Shown here piece by piece: positions 39,203 through 46,672 of a stretch of 64,000 nucleotides of DNA. The position numbers and the translations under genes are program-made. Origin of the DNA: Geomonas sp. RF6 (GTDB lineage: Bacteria > Desulfobacterota > Desulfuromonadia > Geobacterales > Geobacteraceae). The stretch lies in assembly GCF_021044625.1 (NCBI RefSeq), contig NZ_CP087999.1, positions 3,183,001-3,247,000 of the forward strand, read 5' to 3'. Every line of letters begins with the position of its first letter. Within the stretch, counting starts at the first letter, position 1. Below the pieces are notes generated by a model, which saw nothing but the letters and a program-made list of their open reading frames with translations, did no database searches and was not told the DNA's origin.

Positions 39203-39862
39203 ATGATCGGCATCAAACTGATAATCTTCGACCTGGACGGCACCCTCATCCATTCCCTTCCCGACCTCATTGACGCGACGAACACGGTGCGGGCGCATTT
39301 TTCCCTCCCGGAGCTCGACGCCGAGGCGGTACGCAAGCTGGTGGGGCAGGGCGCCCGGTCGCTGGTGCAGCGGGCCCTCCCGGGCTTCCCGAACGAGGCG
39401 ATCGAGGAGGGACTCTCTATCTACATCAAGTACAACGCCGAGCACATCGCCGACAAGACGAGGCTGTACCCCGGGGTGAGCGAGACCCTTGAACAGCTCG
39501 ACCAGATGGGGGTGCAGCAGGCCGTTGTTTCCAACAAGAACGTCGCCCTCTGCCACCAGGTCCTGAAGCAGTTTGGAGTCGACCAGTACTTCTCCGCGGT
39601 GCTGGGAGCCGACTCCCTCGCAGCGCGGAAGCCTTCGCCGGAGCCGGTCCTCACGCTGCTGCGCCACTTCGACGTCTCCGCTCGGCAAAGCGCGATCGTC
39701 GGGGACAGCATCAACGACATCGCGGCCGGAAACGGCGCCGGAATCATCACCATCGGCTGCAGCTACGGGTACGGCGATCTGTCAGAACTGGAAAGCGCCG
39801 AATACGTTGTCAGGGATTTTCCCGCCATCCTTAATCTCCCTGCTCTTAAAGTGGTGAAATAA
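39203..39862 (+). CDS. gph: HAD-family phosphoglycolate phosphatase
   Basis: 219 residues. Motif I IFDLDGTLIHS (nucleophile Asp), cap helices (20-85), motif II VVSNKN, motif III KPSPEPV and motif IV VGDSINDIAAGNGAG. This is the Gph type that removes phosphate from 2-phosphoglycolate formed in DNA repair and oxygen damage; a different small phosphate ester is possible. RBS GAGGTGAGCGGAG. Confidence 0.82.
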   Translation: MIGIKLIIFDLDGTLIHSLPDLIDATNTVRAHFSLPELDAEAVRKLVGQGARSLVQRALPGFPNEAIEEGLSIYIKYNAEHIADKTRLYPGVSETLEQLDQMGVQQAVVSNKNVALCHQVLKQFGVDQYFSAVLGADSLAARKPSPEPVLTLLRHFDVSARQSAIVGDSINDIAAGNGAGIITIGCSYGYGDLSELESAEYVVRDFPAILNLPALKVVK

Positions 39863-39938
39863 CGCAAAGCAGCCGCACTCGATCCGAAAAAGTGCCCTCG
39901 ACACCGAAGGAAAAAAAGAACCATCTGTGATTTCCTGC

Positions 39939-39965
39939 TAAAGTATCGCTATGTGATACCGATAA
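39939..39965 (+). promoter_or_regulatory. Sigma-28 (FliA) promoter of flgM
   Basis: TAAA (39939-39942), 15-bp spacer, ACCGATAA (39958-39965): one mismatch from the classical TAAA-N15-GCCGATAA. The start lies 35 bp downstream. Confidence 0.8.
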
Positions 39966-40000
39966 GCAGAGCAAGTGGTAAAACTACGGGGGCTTTAGAA

Positions 40001-40312
40001 ATGAAGATCGAAGATTCCAACCAGAAAATGGCAGTCATGCATCAGATGAACAACAGGGCCGAGAGGCCTGATGCCACCGGTGCACAGGCGCAGTCAGATT
40101 TGGTGGTGAAGCCGCAGCCTGCCGGTGACAAGGTAGAGTTGTCCGGCATGGTGCCCAGCATGAGCGCCGAGATGGTGAACCAGCAGGCGATGCGTGCGCA
40201 GCGCGTGCAGGAGATCAAGGCGCAGGTGCAGGCCGGGACGTACCAGGTGGACAGTCGTGCCGTCGCGGAGAAGATGCTCGCGAAAGTCGGAGCCGGCACC
40301 ACCGTGCACTAA
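40001..40312 (+). CDS. flgM: Anti-sigma-28 factor FlgM
   Basis: 103 residues. The C-terminal half carries the FlgM signature: DKVELSGMVPSM, RAQRVQEIKAQVQAGTYQVD, SRAVAEKMLAK. FlgM holds FliA inactive in the cytoplasm until the flagellar hook is finished and it is exported. The N-terminal 40 residues are disordered, as in other FlgM. The start at ATG 40001 has GGGGG 8-12 bases upstream; the open frame further upstream contains the promoter and is not coding. No other flagellar gene is in the window. Confidence 0.9.
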   Translation: MKIEDSNQKMAVMHQMNNRAERPDATGAQAQSDLVVKPQPAGDKVELSGMVPSMSAEMVNQQAMRAQRVQEIKAQVQAGTYQVDSRAVAEKMLAKVGAGTTVH

Positions 40313-40334
40313 TGGGTGAAGAGTAAAAAAGGGA

Positions 40335-40364
40335 TTGACAGCAAGAGGCAGGGTGCGGTATAAA
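40335..40364 (+). promoter_or_regulatory. Strong sigma-70 promoter of tRNA-Gly
   Basis: TTGACA (40335-40340), 18-bp spacer, TATAAA (40359-40364), 14 bp before the mature tRNA. Confidence 0.75.
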
Positions 40365-40378
40365 GAGCATCCTGTTGA

Positions 40379-40453
<75 letters not shown>

Positions 40454-40462
40454 AAAGATCCA

Positions 40463-40498
40463 AACCCCGGTGGCCCGAAGCTGCCGGGGTTTTCTTTT
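40463..40498 (+). terminator. Terminator after tRNA-Gly
   Basis: AACCCCGG (40463-40470) pairs with CCGGGGTT (40484-40491) followed by TTCTTTTG. Confidence 0.8.
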
Positions 40499-40610
40499 GT
40501 ATGCACCTCGTGTGCACGTCCCCCCTCCCGCAGTGCCCCACGAAGCCGGTGGAGCAGTGAACCTGCTCACCGCCCACCACGTTACGCACAGTTTGCTGTT
40601 TGAGGAAGTG

Positions 40611-40979
40611 ATGGGAAGATCAGTTGCATACTTGATCCTAGTAATTTTCGGACTGCTGCTCTGGAACTCCACCGGGCTGTTCGATGGATTGTTTAGTCGT
40701 GGAAACCTGGAGGAGCGTGCGAGGTTCTGGGAAGAGACGGTGGGCCGTGAGGCGCCAAAGGGAACTCCCAAAGGCATAGTGGATGCGTTGCTAGCGCGCC
40801 AAGGCATATCCCTCGAGTGCTTCCACTCCTCCGATACGCCTCCGGTGGCGGACTGCATCGCGGATGATCCGAACTCAAAGGCTGGAACGTCGCTTCACCC
40901 GATGGCCCTTCAGCTTCGCTTCGTCTTCCGTGATGAGAAACTGGAGAAATTCGAAACACACCCCCACGTGCTCCGCTAG
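40611..40979 (+). CDS. Hypothetical single-span membrane protein
   Basis: 122 residues, MGRSVAYLILVIFGLLLWNS with one membrane segment at about 5-20, then a polar domain with WEETVGREAPKGTPKGIVDAL, two Cys (ECFHSSDTPP, ADCIADD) and LQLRFVFRDEKLEKFE. No family recognised. TGAGGAAG lies 4-11 bases before the ATG. Coding bias looks plausible but the upstream frame runs into the tRNA and is not coding. Confidence 0.5.
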   Translation: MGRSVAYLILVIFGLLLWNSTGLFDGLFSRGNLEERARFWEETVGREAPKGTPKGIVDALLARQGISLECFHSSDTPPVADCIADDPNSKAGTSLHPMALQLRFVFRDEKLEKFETHPHVLR

Positions 40980-41035
40980 ACCCTGAACGCCAACGTGTGT
41001 CGCCGACGCCGTCCACGCTCATCCAGGAGGTTACA

Positions 41036-41374
41036 ATGCCCGAGCTCTTCCCTCAGCCCATCAAAGAACTTCCGCACGCGAGCATCCCTCTCCAGGGCGT
41101 AACCGCGTACCTTTCGCAATCCCGATCGCACCAGATCATCTTCAAGGAATTTGCCGAGGACGTAGAACTGCCGGAACATGCCCACGCCGCCCAAGTAGGA
41201 TTCGTGCTCGAGGGGAAGATTGAGCTGACCGTCGCAGGGAGCAGAGCGGTCTATACCAAGGGTGACAGGTACTTCATTCCTGCAGGGGAGTTGCACTCGG
41301 GAAAGATCTACGCGGGGTATGCAGACATTACCTTCTTCGACGAACCCGATCGTTACGCACCTGTACAGGAGTAG
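41036..41374 (+). CDS. Small cupin-domain protein
   Basis: 112 residues: one cupin barrel with motif 1 ELPEHAHAAQVGFVLEGKIELT and motif 2 DRYFIPAGELHSGKI, giving the His-His-Glu-His set for a metal. Members include dioxygenases, isomerases and binding proteins; no substrate can be named. AGGAGG 7 bases before the ATG. The last 30 residues are repeated in a decayed copy at 41652-41742. Confidence 0.85.
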   Translation: MPELFPQPIKELPHASIPLQGVTAYLSQSRSHQIIFKEFAEDVELPEHAHAAQVGFVLEGKIELTVAGSRAVYTKGDRYFIPAGELHSGKIYAGYADITFFDEPDRYAPVQE

Positions 41375-41421
41375 TAATGCCGGCGCCATAATCCGAATAA
41401 GAAGCGGTGAACCCAACTTCC

Positions 41422-41639
41422 GGGGTCAGGCTTTGCATTTGGGGATTTGCGCCAACGCTTGCGGTCAGGCTATTCAGTTTGCGATTGGAACAGGATCTCC
41501 TCCTTTTTCAGGAGCAGGGGCGGCATACACCGCCTGCACGCGAAGTCTTTGCGCTGCAGCGCAGTGTGAGGAGACGCCGTGCATCATGACCCCGTGCATC
41601 ACTCACCGCATCAAATATCAAAATGCAAAGCCTGACCCC
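41422..41639. mobile_element. Non-coding element bounded by GGGGTCAGGCTTTGCATT inverted ends
   Basis: Left end GGGGTCAGGCTTTGCATTTG (41422-41441), right end CAAAATGCAAAGCCTGACCCC (41619-41639), inverted to each other. The 218-bp body has no gene. A solo end lies at 32275-32295. Such ends accompany REP/RAYT (IS200-like Y1) transposase genes in this group of bacteria (family knowledge, recalled, not checked); no transposase is in the window, so this would be a non-autonomous relic. Confidence 0.6.
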
Positions 41640-41651
41640 ACGCAGTGGCTT

Positions 41652-41745
41652 CCTGCGGGCGCCCTGCATTCGGGAAAAATCTATGCGGGGCATGCAGACA
41701 TTACCTTCTTCGATGAGCCCGATCGTTACGCACCTATACGAGAAA
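41652..41745 (+). pseudogene. Decayed 3' fragment of a second cupin gene
   Basis: The frame reads PAGALHSGKIYAGHADITFF then DEPDRYAPIRE, against PAGELHSGKIYAGYADITFF, DEPDRYAPVQE in the intact gene at 41036-41374. No start or N-terminal cupin half is present; the fragment begins 12 bp after the right end of the element at 41422-41639. Confidence 0.8.
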
Positions 41746-41770
41746 CGGGTGCGACGCGTCCGAAGAGGTG

Positions 41771-41799
41771 TTGACAAGCATCAATTGCTGTGCATAATA
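41771..41799 (+). promoter_or_regulatory. Promoter of the GEMM riboswitch transcript
   Basis: TTGACA (41771-41776), 16-17 bp spacer, CATAAT/ATAATA (41793-41799). Start near 41806 would give a ~190-nt leader to the DUF4382 gene. Confidence 0.65.
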
Positions 41800-41824
41800 C
41801 GGCCACATTACATCACCCCTTGGT

Positions 41825-41904
41825 GGTAAACGATAATACTTAACCATCCGCGAGGATGGGGCGGAAAGCCTATAGGGTCTCCTTGAGACAGCCGGGTTGC
41901 CGAA
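41825..41904 (+). ncRNA. GEMM-type cyclic dinucleotide riboswitch
   Basis: AACC, a hairpin CCATCC-GCGA-GGATGG with GNRA tetraloop, then GGGCGGAAAGCC, a second hairpin GGGTCTC-CTT-GAGAC, AGCC and GGGTTGCCGA: this is the GEMM-I layout (tetraloop docked on a receptor next to the second stem). GGTAA at 41825-41829 can pair with TTGCC (41896-41900) as P1. The 5' joining strand (ATACTTAACC) differs from the usual GGCAAACC, so c-di-GMP versus cGAMP preference cannot be read off. A terminator overlaps its 3' side. Confidence 0.8.
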
Positions 41905-41936
41905 ATATCATCCGATATTCAGGCCCCGGCTTTTCT
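41891..41936 (+). terminator. Riboswitch-controlled terminator
   Basis: GCCGGG...CCGAAATATC (41891-41909), loop ATCC, GATATTCAGGCCCCGGC (41914-41930) and TTTT. The left arm uses riboswitch bases (GCCGGGTTGCC), so ligand binding and terminator formation exclude each other. Confidence 0.8.
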
Positions 41937-41993
41937 GCGTCTGGTGCCGGAAAAGTTCGGCCTGATTGGGGAAAACCACAAGGAGGATCGTTT

Positions 41994-42905
41994 ATGTCGA
42001 GGAAAGTAAGAAGGATGTGGGGCGTTGTGGGGCTTTTCCTGGTGGCTGCTCTGGTACTCGCCCAGTTGCCGGGATGCGGCGGCGGTGGCAGTGGCAGTAC
42101 TGCCGCCGTAGGGACGCTCAAGGTGAGTCTCACCGACAAACAGAGCGACACGTTTGCCAATGTCTTCATCGCCATCAAGGAAGTCCGCGTGGTGCCCCCC
42201 GGACTGGAAAACGCGCCGGACAACGATTCCCGCCTGCCGGTGGTGGTGACCTATGATACCCCGCATGTCGTGGATGTCCTGACCCTGCGCTTCCAGCAGG
42301 AACTGCTCGGGTCCATTCCGCTTCCCGCCGGTACCTACAACCAGGTGCGCCTCATCCTGGCCCCGAACCCCTCCGGCCAGGCCGATCCTGTCAATTACCT
42401 CACACTAAAGACGGCCCCGACAGTGAAGGTGCCGCTCACGACGCCCAGTGCACAGCAGTCCGGGCTCAAGGTGCTGGGGAATTTCGAGGTGAAGGCGGGG
42501 GTAATAAATGCAATCGTCCTCGATTTTGACCCGAACACGGCCATAGTCGCGCGTGGCAATGGCGCCTACAACCTGAAGCCGACAGGGATTCGCATCATCC
42601 AGACGAGCGCCAGCATGACCAGCTTCGGTGCCCTTTCGGGCACGGTCGTTTCCACCTCCAAAGACTGGTCGAGTGCGACGGTGTCGGTGGTGCCGCAGGG
42701 GGGAGTGAACCCTATAGCTGCCGGAACCATCTTCAGCAACTTCTCAAGCAACCGGTGGGAGGGACCGTTCACAGCCTTCGTCCCGGGAGGCTCATACCGC
42801 GTACACGTGACGGCTGCAGGCTTCGCCCCCTATTCTTCGCCACTTCAAACGGTAACAACAGGCACCGATACCTCCCTGGGAGATATCCTGCTCCTGACTC
42901 CCTGA
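41994..42905 (+). CDS. DUF4382 lipoprotein under GEMM riboswitch control
   Basis: 303 residues. Signal peptide with lipobox QLPGC (C28) and a Gly/Ser-rich start (GGGGSGST), then a DUF4382 domain (about 38-195): GTLKVSLTDKQSDTFANVFI, IKEVRVVPPG, VDVLTLRFQQELLGSIPLPA, GTYNQVRLIL. The C-terminal 95 residues form a carboxypeptidase-regulatory-like or Ig-like beta module (GSYRVHVTAAGFAPYSSPL). Probably a periplasm- or surface-facing outer-membrane lipoprotein. AGGAGG lies 7 bases before the ATG at 41994; the upstream open frame runs through the riboswitch. Confidence 0.88.
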   Translation: MSRKVRRMWGVVGLFLVAALVLAQLPGCGGGGSGSTAAVGTLKVSLTDKQSDTFANVFIAIKEVRVVPPGLENAPDNDSRLPVVVTYDTPHVVDVLTLRFQQELLGSIPLPAGTYNQVRLILAPNPSGQADPVNYLTLKTAPTVKVPLTTPSAQQSGLKVLGNFEVKAGVINAIVLDFDPNTAIVARGNGAYNLKPTGIRIIQTSASMTSFGALSGTVVSTSKDWSSATVSVVPQGGVNPIAAGTIFSNFSSNRWEGPFTAFVPGGSYRVHVTAAGFAPYSSPLQTVTTGTDTSLGDILLLTP

Positions 42906-42917
42906 TCTGATGCCGAC

Positions 42918-42960
42918 AAGCGTGCCCCATCTCCGGGCCAACCCGGGACAGGGCACGCTT
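42918..42960 (+). terminator. Hairpin after the DUF4382 gene
   Basis: AAGCGTGCCC (42918-42927) pairs perfectly with GGGCACGCTT (42951-42960); an inner CCGGG/CCCGG pair extends it. No T run follows, so termination strength is uncertain. Confidence 0.5.
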
Positions 42961-43103
42961 CCTTCCGCTCCTTAGCCGCGCGCCTATCCCAAATTCGCAC
43001 GTGCGCCTCTGCGGCAACAGAAAGGATGAAATGGCGTACACAAAAATTAGTTGCAAACGGTATTGAATCGATATAGTATCGATTCCATCTAAAGGGGAGT
43101 AGT

Positions 43104-43199
43104 TATCGGTCGGAGAAATGGCCGACCCGGATTCCGTCACTACGGTCGCAAGACCCGGAACCGGGGCAGATTCCACTGTCAACAAGACCTTTATCCAGG
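43104..43199 (+). ncRNA. yybP-ykoY (Mn2+) riboswitch
   Basis: The start TAAAGGGGAGTAG and the end AACAAGACCTTTA are the two conserved ends of the yybP-ykoY class and pair as P1 (TAAAGG with CCTTTA). Internal hairpins are GGTCGG/CCGACC and CCGGATTCCG/CGGAACCGG. In known cases this RNA binds Mn2+ and turns on manganese exporters. Coordinates are given from the conserved core (about 43091) to the second P1 strand within a few bases. Confidence 0.8.
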
Positions 43200-43228
43200 C
43201 GCCAGCCGCGGGTAAAGGTCTTTTTTAT
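43185..43228 (+). terminator. Terminator overlapping the Mn2+ riboswitch P1
   Basis: AAGACCTTTATCC (43187-43199) pairs with GGGTAAAGGTCTT (43209-43221), followed by TTTTATT. The left arm is also the P1 3' strand, so P1 formation with bound metal should prevent termination. Confidence 0.85.
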
Positions 43229-43440
43229 TACCCCTCCGGCAAAACGCCCACTGTGGGAGCCGGAGGGATGCCACGCAACACCCACCCTCCTTTCTTCCCA
43301 CCGCACAATCCGGATTCAGCTCCGGACACCGCCCCCGTCACTCCTCCACAGGTTCTCGTTCCCGCGTCCGCTGCTGTGCTCGACGCGCGAGAGATCCGGC
43401 GGAGTTCGACACCATCCGATTCATCGAAAGGAGAAGTAGC
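43229..43440. other. Leader between Mn2+ riboswitch and RHH gene
   Basis: A hairpin CCCTCCGGC/GCCGGAGGG lies at about 43233-43268. No convincing reading frame is seen; a 131-codon open frame crossing the riboswitch is not considered real. Confidence 0.5.
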
Positions 43441-43662
43441 ATGCAGTACCATCAGAAAATCTCACGTACCACTGCCACCCGCAGGAAAAAGAAGGCGGCC
43501 GAGGATCACCTGAACAGCATCGTGTCCCTGCGCATCACCGATCAGGAAAAGGAGTTCCTCGACAGAGTCTCCAGGGCGACCTCCAGGAATGTGTCGGATG
43601 TGGTCAGGGAGGCGATCTCCTTCTGGGTCAGCACGCGGCAGACGCTCTGCCTGAAGCCATGA
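43441..43662 (+). CDS. Ribbon-helix-helix (CopG-like) small protein
   Basis: 73 residues. A basic N-terminus (SRTTATRRKKKAAEDH), then a short strand plus two helices typical of RHH domains: SIVSLRITDQEKEFLDRVSR and NVSDVVREAISFWV. RHH proteins bind operator DNA as dimers. It is the first gene behind the Mn2+ riboswitch; AAGGAGA is 6-12 bases upstream. No toxin follows, which argues against a toxin-antitoxin pair. Confidence 0.72.
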   Translation: MQYHQKISRTTATRRKKKAAEDHLNSIVSLRITDQEKEFLDRVSRATSRNVSDVVREAISFWVSTRQTLCLKP

Positions 43663-43721
43663 TCGGCAAAAGAGTGAAAGGGGACGGTATGAACACAACA
43701 GTTGAAAGGAAGGAGAGAAGA

Positions 43722-44690
43722 ATGAAACGCGTGTTACGAGGTGGTGTATTCCTGGCTGCCATGCTTTTTGCGGGGGTGACGGTTTTCGAGCAGCATGCTG
43801 AAGCGAGAGCCGGCGGCGGGCGCTCCATGGGAAGCCGCGGGTCGCGCAGCTACTCACAGCCCCGCTCGTCCTACAGCTACCCCGGTCAGTCACGTCCGTA
43901 CGCGGCGCCCGCCACAAGACCGTTCCAGCAGCCACAATCCGGCGGCTTCCTGAGAAGTATGGCTGGGGGGATCATGGGCGGCCTCCTCGGCGGGATGCTC
44001 TTCAGCAGCCTCGGCTTTGCCGGAGGGGCAGGGGGCTTCGGGGGGGGCGGAATAGGGGTGATCGAGATCATCCTTTTGGCCGGGATCGGTTACCTCATCT
44101 TTCGCATGGTGCGGAAAAAGATGACCCCCGCTACCGCCACTGCTTATGGCGGAACGCAGCGTCGCTCGCCGGAGGTGATCAATTACGGGTACCCGGCTAC
44201 ATCGCACCCCTCCTACGGCGCCGGTGCCGCAGAGACTACGGACAACGCCGACAGCGGGATCGACCAGATCCGCCGCATGGATCCCGGCTTCGACGAAAGC
44301 CGCTTCAACGATGCAGCAATGGATATCTTCTTCAAGATTCAGGGTGCCTGGATGAGGCGCGACCTCTCCACCGTGTCGGGGCTGCTGACCGATGAGATGA
44401 GGGATGTCCTCGAGACGGATGTGAAGCGTCTGCTGCAGGAGCGGCGGGTGAACAGGCTGGAGCAGATAGCGGTGAGGAAGGTGGAAATAGTGGAGGCGTG
44501 GCAGGAGATGGGGCAGGATTACCTCACCACCCTTTTCCAGGCCAACCTCCTCGATTACACGACTGACGAGTCCACCGGCGCCATCGTATCGGGGAGCGCA
44601 ACCGAGCCGGTGCGCTTCGAGGAGTACTGGACCTTCGTTCGTCCTGTCGGCAACAATCCCTGGCGGCTTACTTCCATCGAGCAGAAGTAG
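43722..44690 (+). CDS. Tim44-like-domain membrane protein
   Basis: 322 residues. Signal/anchor at 1-30 (RVLRGGVFLAAMLFAG), a Gly/Ser/Arg/Pro-rich low-complexity region (31-75), one Gly-rich hydrophobic region (GGIMGGLLGGMLFSSLGFAG, then IGVIEIILLAGIGYLIF), and a C-terminal Tim44 domain (about 195-320: FDESRFNDAAMDIFFKIQGA, VEAWQEMGQDYLTTLFQANL). Bacterial members are inner-membrane proteins of unknown role. The ATG at 43722 has a strong GGAAGGAG; upstream ATGs at 43659 and 43689 do not. May be cotranscribed with the RHH gene. Confidence 0.82.
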   Translation: MKRVLRGGVFLAAMLFAGVTVFEQHAEARAGGGRSMGSRGSRSYSQPRSSYSYPGQSRPYAAPATRPFQQPQSGGFLRSMAGGIMGGLLGGMLFSSLGFAGGAGGFGGGGIGVIEIILLAGIGYLIFRMVRKKMTPATATAYGGTQRRSPEVINYGYPATSHPSYGAGAAETTDNADSGIDQIRRMDPGFDESRFNDAAMDIFFKIQGAWMRRDLSTVSGLLTDEMRDVLETDVKRLLQERRVNRLEQIAVRKVEIVEAWQEMGQDYLTTLFQANLLDYTTDESTGAIVSGSATEPVRFEEYWTFVRPVGNNPWRLTSIEQK

Positions 44691-44992
44691 CGTTGAAAGT
44701 TGGACATTCCCCCCCTGTCCGCAGGGGGGGGATTTATGGGTGAAAGCACAAAAGCGCTAGCGCACGCTACGAGGCTGCCCCGCTCATCCCGTCTCCACAG
44801 GCCCACTCCTACCCCCGTTACGCAGCAACGAAAATCCTCCTTTACCACGCAAAGAAGCTCCTTTTCCCGGTCCTCGACCTCCCGGTCTATTGCCTCCACA
44901 CAATAGGTTTGTATAAGTAATGAAGCGATGCAGGGAAAAAAAGTAACACAGGTCGCCGGCATATCCTTCTGCACTGGAGAACGGAGGACACG
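44691..44992. other. Intergenic region with hairpin and promoter
   Basis: A hairpin CCCCCCCTGTCCGCAGGGGGGG (44709-44730, terminator-like but with only ATTT after it) follows the Tim44-like gene. A promoter-like TTGCCT (44890-44895), 16 bp, TATAAG (44912-44917) precedes the isochorismatase gene. No gene seen between. Confidence 0.55.
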
Positions 44993-45619
44993 ATGCCTAC
45001 AAACAACGAGGATCTGCACGGAAATGTTCCCGAGAATTGTGCCGTGGCACTCCTGCTCATCGACGTCATCAACGATATGGAGTTTGACGGTGCGGAGGCG
45101 CTGGTGGAGCAGGCTGTTCCGATGGCGCGCAGAATCGCGGAATTGAAGCGGCGGGCGAAGGAGGCGTGCATCCCTGCCATCTACGTGAACGACAACTTCG
45201 GGCGGTGGAAGTCGGACTTCAGGCTCGTCGTCGAGCATTGCCTGAATGACCACGTCAGGGGAGAGCCGGTTGCTCGCATTCTTCAGCCGGCCGACGATGA
45301 CTACTTCGTGCTGAAACCGAAGCACTCCGCCTTTTATGCCACCACCCTCGACACGCTCCTGACCTATCTCGGAGCTCGCACCCTTATCCTGACCGGCATT
45401 GCCGGCAACATCTGCATCCTCTTCAGCGCAAATGACGCGTACATGCGGGATCTGAACATATTCGTGCCGTCGGACTGCGTGGTATCGAACACGCCAGGGG
45501 AGAATGAGCACGCCCTCGAACAGATGCAGAAGGTTCTGAAGGCAGATATCACCCCGTCTCCCGATCTGGACCTCGAGGAGATGCTCAGATGGAGCAGCGA
45601 GCAGCAATTGCGACGGTAA
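44993..45619 (+). CDS. Isochorismatase-family cysteine hydrolase
   Basis: 208 residues. The triad positions are Asp in LLLIDVINDMEF, Lys in VLKPKHSAFYAT and Cys in GIAGNICILFSANDAY (GxxxxxC), and the cis-peptide turn precedes Cys. This is the nicotinamidase/isochorismatase fold; substrate unknown. CGGAGGA RBS. The next gene starts 59 bp downstream, and together with the cyclase suggests a small amide or lactone hydrolysis unit. Confidence 0.85.
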   Translation: MPTNNEDLHGNVPENCAVALLLIDVINDMEFDGAEALVEQAVPMARRIAELKRRAKEACIPAIYVNDNFGRWKSDFRLVVEHCLNDHVRGEPVARILQPADDDYFVLKPKHSAFYATTLDTLLTYLGARTLILTGIAGNICILFSANDAYMRDLNIFVPSDCVVSNTPGENEHALEQMQKVLKADITPSPDLDLEEMLRWSSEQQLRR

Positions 45620-45678
45620 GTCAGGAGGTCGATCTTTTACTTTTGAGACGCGGCTGTGAGGTGCCAAGGGAGGGGCGT

Positions 45679-46578
45679 ATGAAGTACCTGTGGATTGTGC
45701 TACTGACGGCGCTTTGCTTTGCGGGGTGCAGCACGCCGTCTCAGCCGCGACTCTGGCAGCTCTACGAGAGGGAGCTGAAGGGGGCGAAATATGTCGATCT
45801 TACCCATACCATCACTCCGGCCATACCGGTCTGGGAAGGATTTGCCCCCTCCACCTTCGGGCCGGCCCTCAATCCGAAGAGCGGCGCTCCGTACAGTTGG
45901 GAAAAGGACGGGTTCGAGGCGACCCGCTACATGCTGGCAACTGATCAGCTTGGCACCCAGCTCGATCCTCCCGCTCACTGGAACCCGGAGTATCCTGCAA
46001 TCGATGAGTTGCCGCCGACCTTTGCAGTCCGTCCCCTCGTGGTGATATCGATTGTTGATCAGGTGGAGAGAGATCCCGGCTACACCCTGACGGTGGACGA
46101 TGTAAAGGGGTGGGAGTCGAGGCACGGGCGGATCCCGGAGGGCTCTGTCGTCTTCGTCCGTTCCGGGTGGTCCGGGTCGTGGCCCGATCCCGCTCTCGCC
46201 ACTCGCCGCCCCTTTCCGGGGGTATCGCTGGCGGCGCTGAAGTTCCTGCACGAAGAGCGGCACATCCTTTTTCACGGTCACGAGCCGCTCGACACCGACG
46301 CGACCCCCAACCTCGAGGGAGAGGCGTGGCTCCTGCAAAACGGCTACACCCAGGCGGAGGGGGTGGCGCATCTCGACCAGGTTCCGGAGAGAGGGGCGCT
46401 CGTGGTCATCGGTTTCCCGAAGTTCAAGGGAGGGTTGGGCGGCTATGCCCGGTTCATTGCCATCTGCCCCCCCGACTGGAAATATGGCGTAGCAGCCGGA
46501 GAGGTGCCGGAGAGCCCCCTGGCGAAAGCGCCGAAGCCTCTGCATTGGGATGAGAAGCTCGGCGTGCGGGTGAGGTGA
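45679..46578 (+). CDS. Cyclase/kynurenine-formamidase-like lipoprotein
   Basis: 299 residues. Signal peptide with lipobox CFAGC (C17). The cyclase-family body has DLTHTITPAIPVW and, where HxGTHxDxPxH is expected, the sequence Q-L-G-T-Q-L-D-P-P-A-H: the first two His are Gln. FHGHEPLDTDATPN and VVIGFPKFKGGLGGYAR are also family regions. Metal binding may be altered or the protein may not be an esterase/amidase. Unusual also for being exported. A start at ATG 45679 with GGGAGGGGC upstream is chosen over the open frame from 45589. Confidence 0.8.
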   Translation: MKYLWIVLLTALCFAGCSTPSQPRLWQLYERELKGAKYVDLTHTITPAIPVWEGFAPSTFGPALNPKSGAPYSWEKDGFEATRYMLATDQLGTQLDPPAHWNPEYPAIDELPPTFAVRPLVVISIVDQVERDPGYTLTVDDVKGWESRHGRIPEGSVVFVRSGWSGSWPDPALATRRPFPGVSLAALKFLHEERHILFHGHEPLDTDATPNLEGEAWLLQNGYTQAEGVAHLDQVPERGALVVIGFPKFKGGLGGYARFIAICPPDWKYGVAAGEVPESPLAKAPKPLHWDEKLGVRVR

Positions 46579-46672
46579 CAGGCGGGAATGGAACCTCCGC
46601 GACCACCGCCGCAACTGTGGCGGCAACTGAAGCTTCAAGTCACTGACACTCTGGTGATAAACCGGAGAGAAC

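Noticed and set aside
43118-43513. 131-codon open frame across the Mn2+ riboswitch and RHH start
   Set aside because: Pro/Ala-rich, no RBS, occupies a structured RNA and overlaps the RHH gene in another frame.
43441-44690. RHH plus Tim44-like pair as a toxin-antitoxin system
   Set aside because: The second gene is a large membrane protein with its own RBS, unlike any toxin family.
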